A DNA stretch of 64,000 bases, from positions 24,956,182-25,020,181 of the forward strand of contig NC_088711.1 of NCBI RefSeq assembly GCF_963576615.1, read 5' to 3'. The position numbers were made by a program, and so were the translations under genes. Positions within the stretch are counted from its first letter, which is position 1. Every line of letters begins with the position of its first letter. The notes under the pieces are model-generated. The model was given only the letters and a program-made list of their open reading frames with translations. It had not been told where the DNA came from and made no database searches. This DNA is from Watersipora subatra (Eukaryota; Bryozoa; Gymnolaemata; Cheilostomatida; Watersiporidae). This document shows positions 16,520-30,600 of the stretch, piece by piece.

Positions 16520-17459
16520 AGTTAGTTGAGTTTCAATCATTGAATGTCCTGCCAAGGTGCCATTTAGCTTGGCTGCATCATAGCATCAGTGACACGCAGT
16601 GATGCAAGCACTGGACCAATCACATTACTGTTGACCATATTGATTGTAACAGTACGTTGTCTTATCAATGTAAGCAATGTTTCTGAGCCAGTGTTAATCA
16701 CCCTTTCGCAAGCGCATGTGTCACACTCAAAATCACCTAATCATTTGGCCATTATTTGGTAATATACAGTAATTATAAGAGTAGAATGAATGTACTTTAA
16801 ACTGTAAAGATTAGGGAAAGATGATTCTTGTTATGCAATCAAATGAGTATCTTCAGTTACTATATACCACACTGGTGTTAGATGTTTACAATAGAGGTCA
16901 AACTGTTAGCAGCTTGTTCAATGATTGCTTCCAAATTAGCAAATTAAAATTTATACATTAGTCCAGATAACAAAATTTCTAAATGGTAAACTATCACTTG
17001 ACACATAATAATAATGATAATAATATGTGTTCTATTCTTTGATGGTTTATGACAGAAAGACATATAGATATAAAACCTCTGGTTAGATTGGCTAACGGTC
17101 CAGTAGAAGTATGACAAGCTGGTTGTCAGTTGCTCTCAGGTAGTAGCTCAACTCTAATACTCTAGTACTCTGAACATACCACCACTCTGTCTGTCAACCA
17201 TAATCTTTTAAAGTTTAGTATAACATATCTATGTCTATGTCTGTGGCTCTCTACTATAACTTCTCAGATCTGTAACAGGGGTAACTTCAGAAACTTTATA
17301 CGTGAGCCAATCACAGTATACTATACATACCTATTCCTGACCTTAGCCTCTTGTAAGTATTAACTTTTATATGTTGCGTCCATAATAGCCTGAGTTCATA
17401 AGGTCGCACTTTCAATAGCCTGAATTCATATTTCCGAGATATCTATCTATTCAGTAAAC

Positions 17460-18270
17460 AATTCAGCAGTATTTCAACTTGCTAGCAATTATAATACAGT
17501 TGTTTTTGCAAAGGTAAGTAATAGAGATGCTAGCGAAGACAACCCTGTCAGAAGTGATCATGCTATTGATAAGTTTCACAGCTAAATTCTGGGTAAACTC
17601 TTATGCCAGCAACCATTTGTTAAACATTTTTATAATGAGCCTTATAATATACTGTTCAACGTTATTAAAAAGTAATGAGTAATTATATGTAAAAAATCTG
17701 ATTAAAAAATTTCTGAAGGATGAAGAAGTTAGTTTATTGAGTTGCATTTTATTAACTAGCTAAATACAACTAGCATTGCACGGGTACTATCATAGAATAG
17801 AGAAGTTTAGCGGTATAATGATTGCACGGGTACTATCATAGAATAGAGAAGTCTAGTGGTGTAATGAATGCACGGGTACTATCATAGAATAGAGAAGTCT
17901 AGCGGTATAATGAATGCACGGGTACTATCATAGAATAGAGAAGTCTAGTGGTATAATGAATGCACGGGTACTATCATAGAATAGAGAAGTCTAGTGGTAT
18001 AATGAATGCACGGGTACTATCATAGAATAGAGAAGTCTAGTGGTATAATGAATAAACGTCATAATATATAAATGTACATAAAATTTTACAATTAAAGTTT
18101 TCAAAGCAATTGGCCAGCTATTGTAGTTTTCAAACAGTGATTGCTGTAAGGTCTATTGATTGCCTACTAATCAATACTAGCAATGGGCTGAGCCATTGCG
18201 TCATGGTTTGTCACTAGCCTAGTCAACGGCTGGATAAACAATCATAAACAATGGCCTTATAAGGTACCAA
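17460..18270. repeat. Actin duplication, truncated unit C (no actin gene)
   Basis: 17,464-17,780 matches 527-870 of unit A (GATGCTAGC, ACAACCCTGTCAGAAGTGAT, CTTATGCCAGCAACCATTTG). 18,095-18,270 matches 5635-5770, including the plus-strand CArG box at 18,255-18,264. A 46-bp minisatellite sits between. Only the DNA 3' of the actin gene is present; no actin exon follows. The unoccupied retrotransposon target AGCAT is at 17,772-17,776. Confidence 0.85.
17778..18053. repeat. Minisatellite, 46-bp unit, 6 copies
   Basis: The unit contains GCACGGGTACTATCATAG and AGAGAAGTCTAG; copies differ at a few sites. It starts two bases after the AGCAT word that is the retrotransposon target in unit A. Confidence 0.95.
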
Positions 18271-18277
18271 TAAGTTA

Positions 18278-18390
18278 CACGCAACCATTGTGGTCATATA
18301 TGGATACATAACAGAGAGTTATACGCAACCATTGTGGTCATATATGGATACATAACAGAGAGTTATACGCAACCCTTGCTACCATATATG
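18278..18390. repeat. Short tandem repeat, 44-bp unit, about 2.5 copies
   Basis: ACGCAACCATTGTGGTCATA recurs at 44-bp spacing; the last copy is diverged. Confidence 0.85.
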
Positions 18391-19359
18391 TTGAAGTTTG
18401 CATATTTTACTAAGTGTGCTAGCACTGAACTGCTATTATAGCCCTGCAATACACTCACCTCTAAAAGAAACAAACATTTCATTATAAATTATTAGTGAGT
18501 TTGACTAACACCACTAACTACTTCCAGATAAAAATGACATCAAAATTGGTATTTGGTTATACCATTTGGTCATCTCAACTAAAGCTTATTGCCATATGTG
18601 TGAATAGGAAATTACATAATTGCATAACTGCGACTAACTTGTAATAACACTTAGATTGAAAGATAACACATTTGGAGTTAACCTTTCAAGTTACAATTGT
18701 AAGGCTATCTTGCATATGAAGGAATACTGTTTATTTAAAACAGGAGATTCATTAATGTCTTGACATGCCGTCGTATAATATACAGGCTAGCGAGCCGGCC
18801 AGAGAGATGTTTGTAAAAGGCTGCAGTGTGTTCACTCAAAATACTTTACACTCGTAGAAAGGCTGGTCATCTTCCATTTTAAACTCCAAATTTCAAACTT
18901 CACAAACATGTAATGATTGACTTTAAACAGACTTAAATTGAATCCTCATATTTGTTCAAATGGTTTAGTTTTGTCTATTCCACTCATAACTCCCAGAAAG
19001 CTGTATCTCTGCAGTAGAGAATGTTAGGGCAGTATGATAACTGCTTGTTATTATAAGTCATGAAAACAAAACTGGTGTGAACACATACATTCCTTTAAGC
19101 AGAAGTTTTAGTTTATATACTCAGCATGCCTACTTGGAGGCAGACAATATGGCAGCAAATGATATATATGAAGTGATTAAGGCTACAGAGGCTAACAAAA
19201 ATGTTTCTACTCTCTTTTCAGATGATTCAGCCATATGGGGAGAAAAATATATCAATACTCCACATCATTTTTTTGATAGAATTTTTCGTTTGTTATGAAC
19301 AAGTTCGCTGGTAGGCAGTACACGGTCAGTTTTTATCTCGTCTCCTCTTTACTGCTTAT
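18391..19359. other. Gene-free stretch
   Basis: AT-rich DNA between the actin cluster and the minisatellite zone. A 73-codon open frame near 19,077-19,298 has no recognisable domain, and I do not call it a gene. Confidence 0.5.
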
Positions 19360-19660
19360 CACCAAGTACATGTCCATTGGTGACTGGCTGGTCAGTGACA
19401 GCAGCGAGTCACCAAGTACATGTCCATTGGTGACTGGCTGGTCAGTGACAGCAGCGAGTCACCAAGTACATGTCCATTGGTGACTGGCTGGTCAGTGACA
19501 GCAGCGAGTCACCAAGTACATGTCCATTGGTGACTGGCTGGTCAGTGACAGCAGCGAGTCACCAAGTACATGTCCATTGGTGACTGGCTGGTCAGTGACA
19601 GCAGCGAGTCACCAAGTACATGTCCATTGGTGACTGGCTGGTCAGTGACAGCAGAGAGTC
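19360..19660. repeat. Minisatellite, 50-bp unit, 6 copies
   Basis: The unit begins CACCAAGTACATGTCCATTG and contains GTGACTGGCTGGTCAGTGAC; copies are nearly identical, so the array is recently homogenised. The word GTCACTG/CAGTGAC recurs within the unit. Confidence 0.95.
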
Positions 19661-20025
19661 TCAACTAGCTATTTTCTCACTGTTGAAAAGAGAAACATTT
19701 TCTAACATCTGAACACTGCTTTTGATTTCAGTATCATTCTTCTAACTGATTGGAGCGCAGAGGAAATGCTATATGATCAGGACAAATTATTGTCAAACAA
19801 AGACGGTTAATGACGTTAGACAAAAAAAGGAAATGGTATAATATAATTAAAAAACATAGCGAAGAAACTAAATTGAATCAATTGAAACAAAATAAAAAAT
19901 TTTGAATTGTTAATTTTAAATGTTCGCAACATATTTATGTAAATGATATGCCTATACCTCATGAATTCGAAAACAATCTCTTGCTATAGTATTTGAAACC
20001 TGTAGAGGCTACTTTTGAGCTGGTG

Positions 20026-20515
20026 TTTGCAGTATAACTGGTGGTGCAGTATAACTGGTGTTTGCAGTATAACTGGTGGTGCAGTATAACTGGTGTTTGC
20101 AGTATAACTGGTGGTGCAGTATAACTGGTGTTTGCAGTATAAATGGCGGTGCAGTATAACTGGTGGTGCAGTATAACTGGCGGTGCAGTATAACTGGCGG
20201 TGCAGTATAACTGGTGGTGCAGTATAACTGGTGTTTGCAGTATAACTGGTGGTGCAGTATAACTGGTGGTGCAGTATAACTGGCGGTGCAGTATAACTGG
20301 CGGTGCAGTATAACTGGTGGTGCAGTATAACTGGCGGTGCAGTATAACTGGCGATGCAGTATAACTGGTGTTTGCAGTATAACTGGCGGTGCAGTATAAC
20401 TGGTGATGCAGTATAACTGGTGTTTGCAGTATAACTGGTGGTGCAGTATAACGGGTGGTGCAGTATAACTGGTGATGCAGTATAACTGGTGATGCAGTAT
20501 AACTGGTGGTGTGGC
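20026..20515. repeat. Minisatellite of 15-17 bp GCAGTATAACTGG units
   Basis: About 30 copies of GCAGTATAACTGG followed by TGGT, CGGT, TGAT or TGTTT, in mixed order. The long minus-strand frame through it is a by-product of the repeat. Confidence 0.95.
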
Positions 20516-20966
20516 TTAATATAAAATGAAGTAGACTGATCTATTGCTTTCTGTTTCCATTCAAACTTGGTATTCATAGCCTTTGTAAATCAAGGTGCAG
20601 ATTAAGTCAAAGCGCAACTTAAGTGGCTGTACCGCCCTCTAACGGGTACTTGTTGTTGTAGTACTGAAAACACTTCTAAATTTTTGCATTGAAAGCAGAA
20701 CAAATAGATGACTAAATGAAAAGTTTATCTCTTTTGTATTATATTCAGATGATGAACTTTTCATTAAGAGTAAAAATATGTAAGCAACGCCTCTAATTCC
20801 AAATAAAGATACATGTACAATACAATACAAGATGTACAATACAATTATTTTGTCAAAAGGCAACATGAACAAATATATAATATCCGGCAGGGCTACCGCA
20901 AAGTAAAATGGGGTTATATCACTAAGCACATGTTCATATGAGATGTGTATTTTGTTGAATGTGCAA

Positions 20967-21391
20967 CATACTATCCCAGAGTTGATACTCCCCCCAAAAG
21001 GCCTATTAGGCTCGGCCCCAAATCACGTTTTAGGGAGGTTTTCAGACCATGGGGCACTGTCAGTGAATTTGCTACTTTAGAGGGGGGGGGGGGAGGTTTC
21101 TACAGTCAAGCCAGTAGAAGGGCCCATGTTTCTCATAGCTTTCTTCACACTGTTCAATGGTGATTTTGAGGTAAAAAACAAGCTAAATTCACTAGCAGGA
21201 AATTATTTTTATAGCTTCTGAATCATATTAGATGTTTAGCAGGGCGTGGAACCTGGGCGCACCTTAGGGAACTCTCAGTGTTTAAGGGGTGTATTTCAAA
21301 TTGACCAACCAGGTGATTGGGGGTACAATATCCAAGTCTGGGCCTAGCCAGGTGGGTGTTTCTATCAGAGTATCAACCCTGGGCATACTAT
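20967..21391. mobile_element. Non-autonomous hAT-type element (MITE)
   Basis: The element is 20,975-21,383 (409 bp). It starts CCCAGAGTTGATACTC and ends GAGTATCAACCCTGGG, inverted repeats with one mismatch over 16 bp. It is flanked by a perfect 8-bp duplication CATACTAT (20,967-20,974 and 21,384-21,391). An 8-bp duplication is the mark of the hAT superfamily. It has no transposase; a run of twelve G lies at 21,082-21,093. It ends about 280 bp upstream of the CCDC89-like start codon, so it is inside or next to that promoter. Its ends differ from those of the larger hAT element at 22,929-25,306, so it belongs to another family. Confidence 0.9.
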
Positions 21392-21670
21392 AGACTGCAG
21401 TTGTCTGTTCTTGTGAGCAGTTAACGCGTGTGGTATCGCCATACACGTATTTACAAGACAATTCCCTGATTTACTTTTGTTCAGCGTGCTAGCACAAGAG
21501 ATTTATTTTAAAAATAAATCTTACTTAAATATGTTACAAATAGATTAATAAAAATATTTAACTACGTGCAAATCAAATGTAAAGACGACACGTTATTTCG
21601 AGGAACACGTAAAAAACGGTTTAAGTAACTAAGGACACAACGCGAGTACATCCGTTTTTGATCAAAGGCC

Positions 21671-24600
21671 ATGTCGGAAAGTCGGTGTCCGAAGGATATC
21701 AAGAACATGATTTCATCAACAAAATTACCAGTAAGTTATTGCTTGCAGTTAATGGTATATATTTTATAAATAATAAAATTGTATTAGCATAATGCATGAT
21801 CAAATTTAAAATAGTATCGATCCAACATTTGGTGTAGGGTACACCGGTGGACAAAGAAACTCTAGACGATATTTTATGCTACCCAACCAGCATAGAGATG
21901 TAAAATGACTCGATTTAGTACTATGTATAATATTGTTGTTATATTGTCTGTTTGAAAAAAATGAATAAACAGCATTGAATAATGTGCCGACCTAATGCGT
22001 AATTCAATTAGTGCTTAAAACTTCTGTGTACTGTACGTTTTTCTTAAAAACGTACTTTTTTCAGTAATTGGTATGATTGAAACAAAATTTTATTGTCACG
22101 CCTACTCAAGGTTTTACATTATGTTGTGACAATTTCTGTGTTTATAGTCTAGAATTATCTCGGCTTCTTACTTTTTTCGCTTTCCTGATTGTCAGCCTGT
22201 TTTCGTCTATCTCGAGTCTGCTACAGTAGTGGCAGTAATATTACGAGGAACACATATCTTTACAAAATTTGCTATAGCGATACTAGATAAAATTATATAT
22301 TACTTAGTGGTATCTTAGTATAAAGCCGTAATACTTAATCCTTAATAGTTTTTAAACAAAATTTTATGTATATATTGTGTGCTTAAAGCTTTTGCATTCT
22401 GTATTTGACATAATGGCTAGCTCTTGTATCTCATTGCAGAGTTATGTTGTCTGTGTTCAAAGCCGAACATTACTTTGCGTACCTTACAGACTCATTTTAA
22501 TAGGAGGTAAATTTTAAATCTCCAAAACGTAGTCTAACAAGGATATGCCTACATATGGGTTAGAAAAAGTGATTTATCTTGTGTGGCTTGATGCTCCCTG
22601 CAACAATTTTTATGATTTACTTTGTGAGAAAACTATATTATAGAGCTGAGGATTTAGCGCCGCACGCTCTCCGTTAGTAATAGTAATTTGTAGTACGGTT
22701 TTATATATCTGTGTAAGGGCTCTCTGATTTGAAACAAAGCTTATTTTCAACTAATGAAATGCGATTATGTTAAGTCAAGCTGACTTCACTAGACTTTTGC
22801 CCATTAAGTTACTTTACACAATGCTTCTTGAAACCTATTATGGGAATCATCAGTCATTTTCCAATGCAAAGTTGTCTGTTTTTAAACAACTGGCAAATGC
22901 TCTTGGCACTCCTACTAACTCTCTGGAACAGTGATTTTTAACCAGCAGGAGGAATTTTGGGATTTTAGGGGGAATTTGGCAGTTTGCCAAATGGGATTTC
23001 CGTGGCACCAATTTTTCTTATATAAAGGGCAGCGAGGAGTGAATAAATTTCAGCAGTTTCAACAAAGCCAAGATCTAAAACTGTGGAAAAGGTAAGGATT
23101 GCTACACTACATGCATATACATACCTGCAATATTAATTGTTCAGTTACTGATTTACTTTGCATAAACATATAACATTTTGATTATTTGCTCTGTAGCCTA
23201 ACATATGTATGATGTTTTGCTCATGTAGATATTGAACGTATTCAAATATTTTGATTGCATATCCCATATTGTAGGTGTTAGAAATGTCAAAGACAAAAAG
23301 ACGAACATATGATGATTTTTACCTTAACTATGGATTTACTTGTATGATTAAAAGCGGCATCGAAGCACCACAATGTGTTTTGTGCATGAAAGTGCTCGCT
23401 AATGACTCTATGAAACCACATCAACTTAAGCAACACATAAGAAATAAACATGCAGAACACATGGATAAATCAAAGCCGTTCTTTGAAGCTAAAGAGAGAG
23501 AACTCAAGCGGGCAAAACTGGATTCCACTGGCAGCTTTCATATCCAGGCACAGGCCATTACCGAGGCATCCTATGCTCTGTCTTACCATATCGCCAGAGA
23601 TAAGAAGCCACACACCATTGGTGAAACATTAGGTAAACCTTGTCTGCTGGAGTGTACTAAGATTATTCTCGGAGACACAGTCGCTCAAAAGATAGCTGAT
23701 TTATCCCTCTCAGACAACACAGTGAAATCAAGGATCGATGCTATGTATGCGGACATAAAGAGGCAAGTAATTGAAAAGATCAAGTCATCTCCCATGTTCG
23801 CCATTCGACTTGATGAGTCTACTGATGTTGCTAGCATTTCACAGCTGAAGGTGTTTGCACGCTATGTACACAGAGAGACAATTGAGGAAGAATTTCTGTT
23901 CTGCAGTCCTCTAACAGAGACCACCACGACTGCTCATGTTATGAACCTGGTTTCCGACTTCTTCAGCAAAGAACATCTGGACTGGGGCAAACTAATTTGT
24001 AGTTTGCATTGTTGGTGCTCCAGTCATGCTTGGCTGTCGTTCTGGATTTGCACAGTTGGTAAAAGATAAAAATCCTTTAGTGGTGAGTACCCATCGCTTC
24101 ATTCACAGACAAGCGCTAGCAGCAAAAACTCTTCCCAAAGGATTGCAGGAACACCTTTCTTCAGTGATTAAAGTAGTAAACTTTATCAAAGACTCTGCCT
24201 TGCAAACGCGTCTCTTCCACAAGTTATGCGAAGATATGGATGCTGTGCACTCATCACTATTGTTCCACACTGAAGTGCGATGGTTATCAAAGGGTAACAT
24301 GCTTCTGCATTTCTTCAATCGACGAGCAGAGGTCAATGAGTTTTTGAAAACTCATAACAAACCCAAACTACTGGCTTCAATGCAGGTGGAAGGCTTCCAT
24401 CAGTGTCTTGCTTACCTGGTTGACATATTTGGTTCAATCAATGAAGTTAACACAAAGATGCAAGTTAGAGACAGAAATGTGTTGAATGTAACTGATAGTA
24501 TCAATGCATTCAAGGACAAGCTCAAACTCTGGGTGGAAAGACTGGCTACTGGGAATGTAAGAGTTTCATTTCTAGTTCTGCATTCATTAGTTAACAAGAA

Positions 24601-27600
24601 AGTTCCTGTCGCTTCTTTGCTAACCAACAAAGCATCACTTGAACAGCTTAATAGCAGATTTTGATAGATATTTTCCAAAGTTAGATCCTAGGACAGAGCA
24701 ATTGATGAGCCTGACCCGAGACCCTTTCAGGCGCTATGTCCGCGAGATTCTGGAACAGCTTCAGGAGGAGTTTTTGGAGCTGACCAACAACTTTGCATTA
24801 AAAGATGATTTCAAGGAGCTATCAATAGAGCACTTTTGGGTTCAGGCCCAAAGATTGTATCCCAACATAAGCCTGGCCGCTTTCAAGATGCTCATACCAT
24901 TTGCTTCCGCATATCTTTGTGAGTCAGCATTTTCAGCAATGCTAACCATAAAGAGCAAATCTAGAAACCGTCTGGAAGTAGAAGCTGACCTACGGTATAC
25001 CCTATCTACAACTCCTGACATCAAAATTCTGGTCAGCTCCAAACAAACACAGAAATCGCACTAGTCTGCTGACTGTCTTACAATGATAGATAGATTTAGT
25101 TTCAGTATACAATCATTTTTAATATTCTATGTAAATATGACTGTAATAAATGCATATATACATGTATATATATGTATATAAGTTATATATGTAAATAAAG
25201 TTCACTATCTAGCTGCAGTGCATTATTTGAAGGAGTTGGGAGGGGGGAATTTCTGTCTTTAGGTTTGGAAAAGGGGGAATGGGGCAAAAAAAGTTAAGAA
25301 CCACTGCTCTAGAGACTCTTAATAAACTACCATTTGTCACAAACTTGAATTCATGTCACTGAGCCATTCTTGAGCTCTGAGTTTACAAAATAGTTCATGT
25401 AAAACTGAATGAAACATTTCTTGAAATACAATACATAGTCCAAGCCATGGATTTAGTAGCCTAATTAACCGTTTTGTTTCAGCTGTGGTTTTTATTGGAA
25501 CTGTCAGCTGTATACACATGTAAGTGACCATGGTCTAGGTCAGTGTGTTAGTTAATTGGATTTCTAGATTGGATCTCTTCATCTAAATAGTTGTTCAAAA
25601 TTTGACTTGCCTGGATAAAGACTGTTTGAACTGCTGACTGAAACTTTAATTATTAGCAGCATATGATAGTAAGCACTCAATCAAGTCGCTAGATATCAGA
25701 TGTGAAGAAGGCTAAACCTTAAGTTGAGGTTATAGTTTCAGTATTTTTACTAGTTTATTAGATGCGCTATTTAAGAAGATTTTACCCTTTACCAACTCTT
25801 GTGAAGTTGCTAAACTAGACGATTGCTAAAGATTAGTTATAAGTGCTGATCACACGAGTGATAGTAGTCTGCAGTCTCAAGTTACAGAGAGTGAGCAGCT
25901 TCACCATCATTGGCTAAAAGAAAATACAATACTTGTTCATTCGTCAATCAATTGTTGTACAAACAAAAACAAAATTCTGACTTTTAAACAAAAAACCGTT
26001 TTCATTTGTAAGACAATCTTCAATTCATACTATTCAAATTATATTCCATTTATTGGGATTTGTAGTCCCCGAAATTGGGAATTTGAAATTTTATTGAATA
26101 CTTGGCACCTTGATTACATTCCTGGACCTTTTGATTGCAGAACAGGAGGAAGTGTTTATTTAGTGAAAAAGAACATAATATGTTCTTGGAACATGGAACT
26201 AGTATATTGTATCTAGTTCCATGTTTTAGATCTCCCTCTATTTGGGCTTGCTCTCATGTAATAGCTGAAACTAAAAGCAATATATTAATTCCACATAATT
26301 ACTTCTCTGTAAAGCAAATCATACCAACCTCTCTGCTGTTTGCATGTAAATTAGCCAACATAATTTCATTGTTAGTTGCTGTCATGTTAGCTTTGACCGA
26401 AATACAGTAAAAGATTTAACATTTATTTCGACATATTGGCAGTTGATAACAAGTAATTTAGCATAGATGAGTGAGATTTTTCACACCCTTGTGATTGGAT
26501 TGTTATTGAAACTTTGCAAACTTTTTTAGATTACTTAAGAATCTATGCTGACCATCAGTTTTAAAAAAATGAAATCACGTTGATTTTTTTCAGCTTTTTT
26601 CAACTTTTAACACACTGAGACCTTCTTCACCTTTATTTTATCTACACCTTAACTATTAATTCATTAATCAGCCATAAAAAGAGTTTTCTACTCTATATAA
26701 GCATGGCTAATTCCAAATAGTTTTCAATTGATGCTAAATGCAAATGATTATCTACCAACACATTGAAATACAGCTATTTTAAGATTTTGTGGTTAAACAG
26801 TTGGTTCATTCAGTTTATCAACCTAAAATATTTGTTGTCGAATCTGAAAATGTTACTATTCTCACCATTTGCATTGTGATAAAGTTACTAATGTTTAAAA
26901 TGGTTTATGACAGTAAACCTTTGCATCAACAAAATCAATGCTTGCTATTTCTAATAGTGTGTACAATTTTCTGTTAACCTTAAATAAACTTCACTGACAC
27001 CTTCTGATAATAACACATAGCAGTTCATACCTTTGCAAACATACTTAGGTTGATTCTTTTAAAACATCTACAAAGCCATTTATTTGTCATCGTAAGTCGA
27101 TAGTGAAAGTGATGTGAAGAAAAGAAGTCTCGATTGAGTAAAAGTGTAGAGGTTGTCTACAATAGATACAAATTAAAAATATCAAACATGGAAGCAAGAG
27201 ATATGATATTTTACAGTTCACATAGTCTGAGTGAGATCTTCATATCTTCATCACTGTTGCTGCCTACACCAATTTCATTTTCTGTATCTTCATGGCTATA
27301 CCTCTATTTGACTGTTTTTAACGTAGGGCCAAATGAACATAAACATTTTTACTGATTATTGCTTTGTTATTTCAGTTCTTATGTTTAATTTATTTTTTTT
27401 TGCATCAAATCTTTTTATTTAGTTTTATATGTAATTTATTTACGATATATAATTTATGTATCATTAAGTTTTGGAACGCATCGACATCACATGTCAAGGC
27501 TTGACTGTCCTAATGCACTGGGTGTTGAATTAGAGGAAAGAGGACATGTTTATATTTAATTTGATTGTGTTTATCTTATGCTGATGTGTTTAATTTAGTG

Positions 27601-30600
27601 ATAGCAGCCGTGTTAAAATCTAAAATGAATCATGGAGAATCGTAAAACCTACACAATTATAAACCAAACAAGTAGAGGAGTTGTGGGATCTTGTTAACAG
27701 ATGAACTAACCTCTATTATGAGCATCAATCATTTGACAAATTTTAGTTTTGCCGACTTGGCCAATAAAATTTTAGTTTTTTAATTATTTGGCTTTTGTTA
27801 TATTGCAACTCATGTAAATAGTGTTTTTACTTTTAGATAATAATATTTTGGCAGCTACAATTTAGTTTACGCATACGTCTGAAGATACGACATTTCTTCA
27901 AAACTGCCAAACTCTTGGTTGTCAAAATTTGGTTATATCAAAGTCAGGTCATGGTATTCAATGAGCTGTAGTTGGTAGTTGTGAACCATACGATTAATAA
28001 CCTCAACTGTTCCAAGGTTTGAGATGCTACTCTAATGCTCACTAGGACTAGTTAATAAAGTTAAGCTAATACATTTCCATTGTAAACAAGATGTAACAGT
28101 TTGGTTACCATCTCGCAGTGAACATAATACAAAGATTATTTTTAACTAGTTCATTTGGTTGGAATAGTTGTCTTACCTTGGTTTGGTTGAGACCAAATTA
28201 GTAACAACATCCCACAAGGTAACAAGAAATGTGTAACTATACGGGCTGCTGTTACAGTGTGATTCTGATTTTGTCAGTCTTTATCAATTACAGAGTTATG
28301 TTTCAGGCAAATGATGCTGGGGATACGCCAATAGAAGAGCTGGCTAAACTGAGAGGTCTGGCCGCTGATGATAAGACACAGAATGCCATGTTACGAAGTA
28401 GAATAGATGAACAGAGTGAACTCATTATGATACTGAAAACTCAATCAGATGAAACTGCGACAAAACTAAAGACATCGGAGCGCATCAGAGAGAGCCTCGA
28501 AGATTTCCGTAAGAATGCTCAAGGCGCGATCGCTGTAGAGACGGCCAAATGTGAAATGTTAGACAGGAGGTTTAACGAACTCGCTGAGAATCATCAGGAA
28601 CTAATCAAGTTTAAGGATCAGTATAAAATTGAAAATGAAAGTCTCAAGCGGGAAAATGCAAAATTGAAAGCTGACAATGAGAAACTTTTTTCGGCGGCCA
28701 TCCAAGAAAGAGATGAAAGCATAGAAGATCTAGAGAAACAGTTGAAGGTGCTGAAAGACAAATGCAATAATTTGGAGGAAAACTCTTTGTGAGTAGACTT
28801 TGGACAAGCGATGTATGACTTTTTGTACTGCTAATTGTTTGAAAAGTTATTATTTTGTTTGTCTTTTGCTTTTGCAGGGAGTCACACAAATCTATGATAG
28901 AGAACAGGAACGTGCTGCAGGAGAGACTCGAGAAGACAGAAAACAATCTAAATAGCATAATTTCTAAGCTCGAGCAGCAACTGCTACAGACTGAGTTACA
29001 ATTAAAAGGTGAGTTAAGCAGGCGTGTACATGCAGGTGACATCTGGCAGCGGGTGAGTTACAGTATTTAAATGGTTTATTGTCAATAACTGTGAAGAGCG
29101 ATACAAATGCAGTGGGTCATCATCGATTATGCAGCTCAAATTATTATCCATACATCTTCGTATTTACAGAAACAACCAAAAAGTATCAAGAATCGCATAA
29201 GAATTCAGCAAACCAAGACCTTGAGCAGCGCGGCATGATCAGCGATCTCTCCAAGGAGAAAGAAGAGCTGCTAGCACTTGTCATGCAGAGGGGCAAAATT
29301 ATAGAGGTGATTAACTATTTTGCTGTTTGACATGTAGCACGCTACAAGTTGTCAAGTTGTAAAAGTATGATACTTTTTGTTCTTTTTAGATCTGCAGAGC
29401 AAACAAGCTACATGTAGGCTTTCTTTCGTTGTGAAGTTATCTATTAAATATATATTGGAGTTATTCCCTCTATAAATAATAGAGCTGAAAATCCTAAATC
29501 GACTAACATGTCATTTGTGAGGACTTAAATTTACTGATTATAGCAAATACGTTTTGTAGGACAAAGTGACAGAAATGAAGAAGTTAGAAGGAAAAGCTGA
29601 AGAAGCTAAGAAAAGGCAAAGGGAAGCAGAAGATAGATTTGAGTATGATTTTATGAGCCGTATTTGTAGTCATTTGCAGGAGCCACTCTGGCTCGACAGA
29701 TACTGTACTGTTACTATTCCTTACGCAGCAGTTTCACCTCTTTGAATAATTTAAAGGTTGACTTGCAACAAAATTCACATTACAGTTATTTGGCATCAAA
29801 AGATTCACCATGTCTTACTCTGTTGTGTTGTAGGTGCCAAATGTGCGGAAAAGTGATCACAAGCTCTTAAAAGCTCAAAAATGAAAAGCCGCCGTAGATT
29901 GGAATCTATTTATTTTTTCTGACGTAGCCATGATAGTTTGGTTATTGTCTTGTCGCGTGATGTTCTCATGTGAATTGAAAGGCCAATAAAAAGCTCAATA
30001 TAAACTTATCGTAGCACTAGTTTATGACAAACACTTCGGGTTTCACCGAAGACCTCGTATCAAATATAGATGCTCGCTACTTTACAGTTTTGTTTCAGCC
30101 TGGTCTAATCGGCAAGTCGTAATCTGATCATGTGACCCTATACTTCGCAAATAATTTTTGTAGCACTTTTCGATTATCACAGGTGACCAACAGGCTCGTC
30201 ATGATTATCAGACAATGATATGTACTCCTTCGAGGTAAGGTTAAAAAATTAAATGAGTTTTTACAGTAAGTTATAAGATATCAGTGCTAAAAGTGACAGC
30301 ATTACAATGAGAACAAAATAGACGCGTAAAAACAATAGATATAGTTTTATTAAATGCGTGAAGTATATTTGGGAAAATATTTCGATGAATAAAGTTGCAT
30401 GAAGGTGTAAAAAGAAACTATCTAACACAGCTACGTTATATTTGAGCCGTTTTGGAAAGAGAATCCAAACTACGGCGGTCTCATGTGGCTGCGATTAACG
30501 GTTCGTTTTTTAGCTTTTAAGAGCTTGTATTCACATTTCTACATATTTGAAACCTACAACAACAGAGTAAGACATGGTGAATCTTTTGATATCAAATAAC

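Noticed and set aside
19984-20577. 197-codon minus-strand frame
   Set aside because: Made of the short GCAGTATAACTGG repeats; no start context or conserved domain.
20639-20929. 96-codon hydrophobic minus-strand frame
   Set aside because: No homologue that I recognise, no splice or promoter signal, AT-rich composition alone gives such frames.
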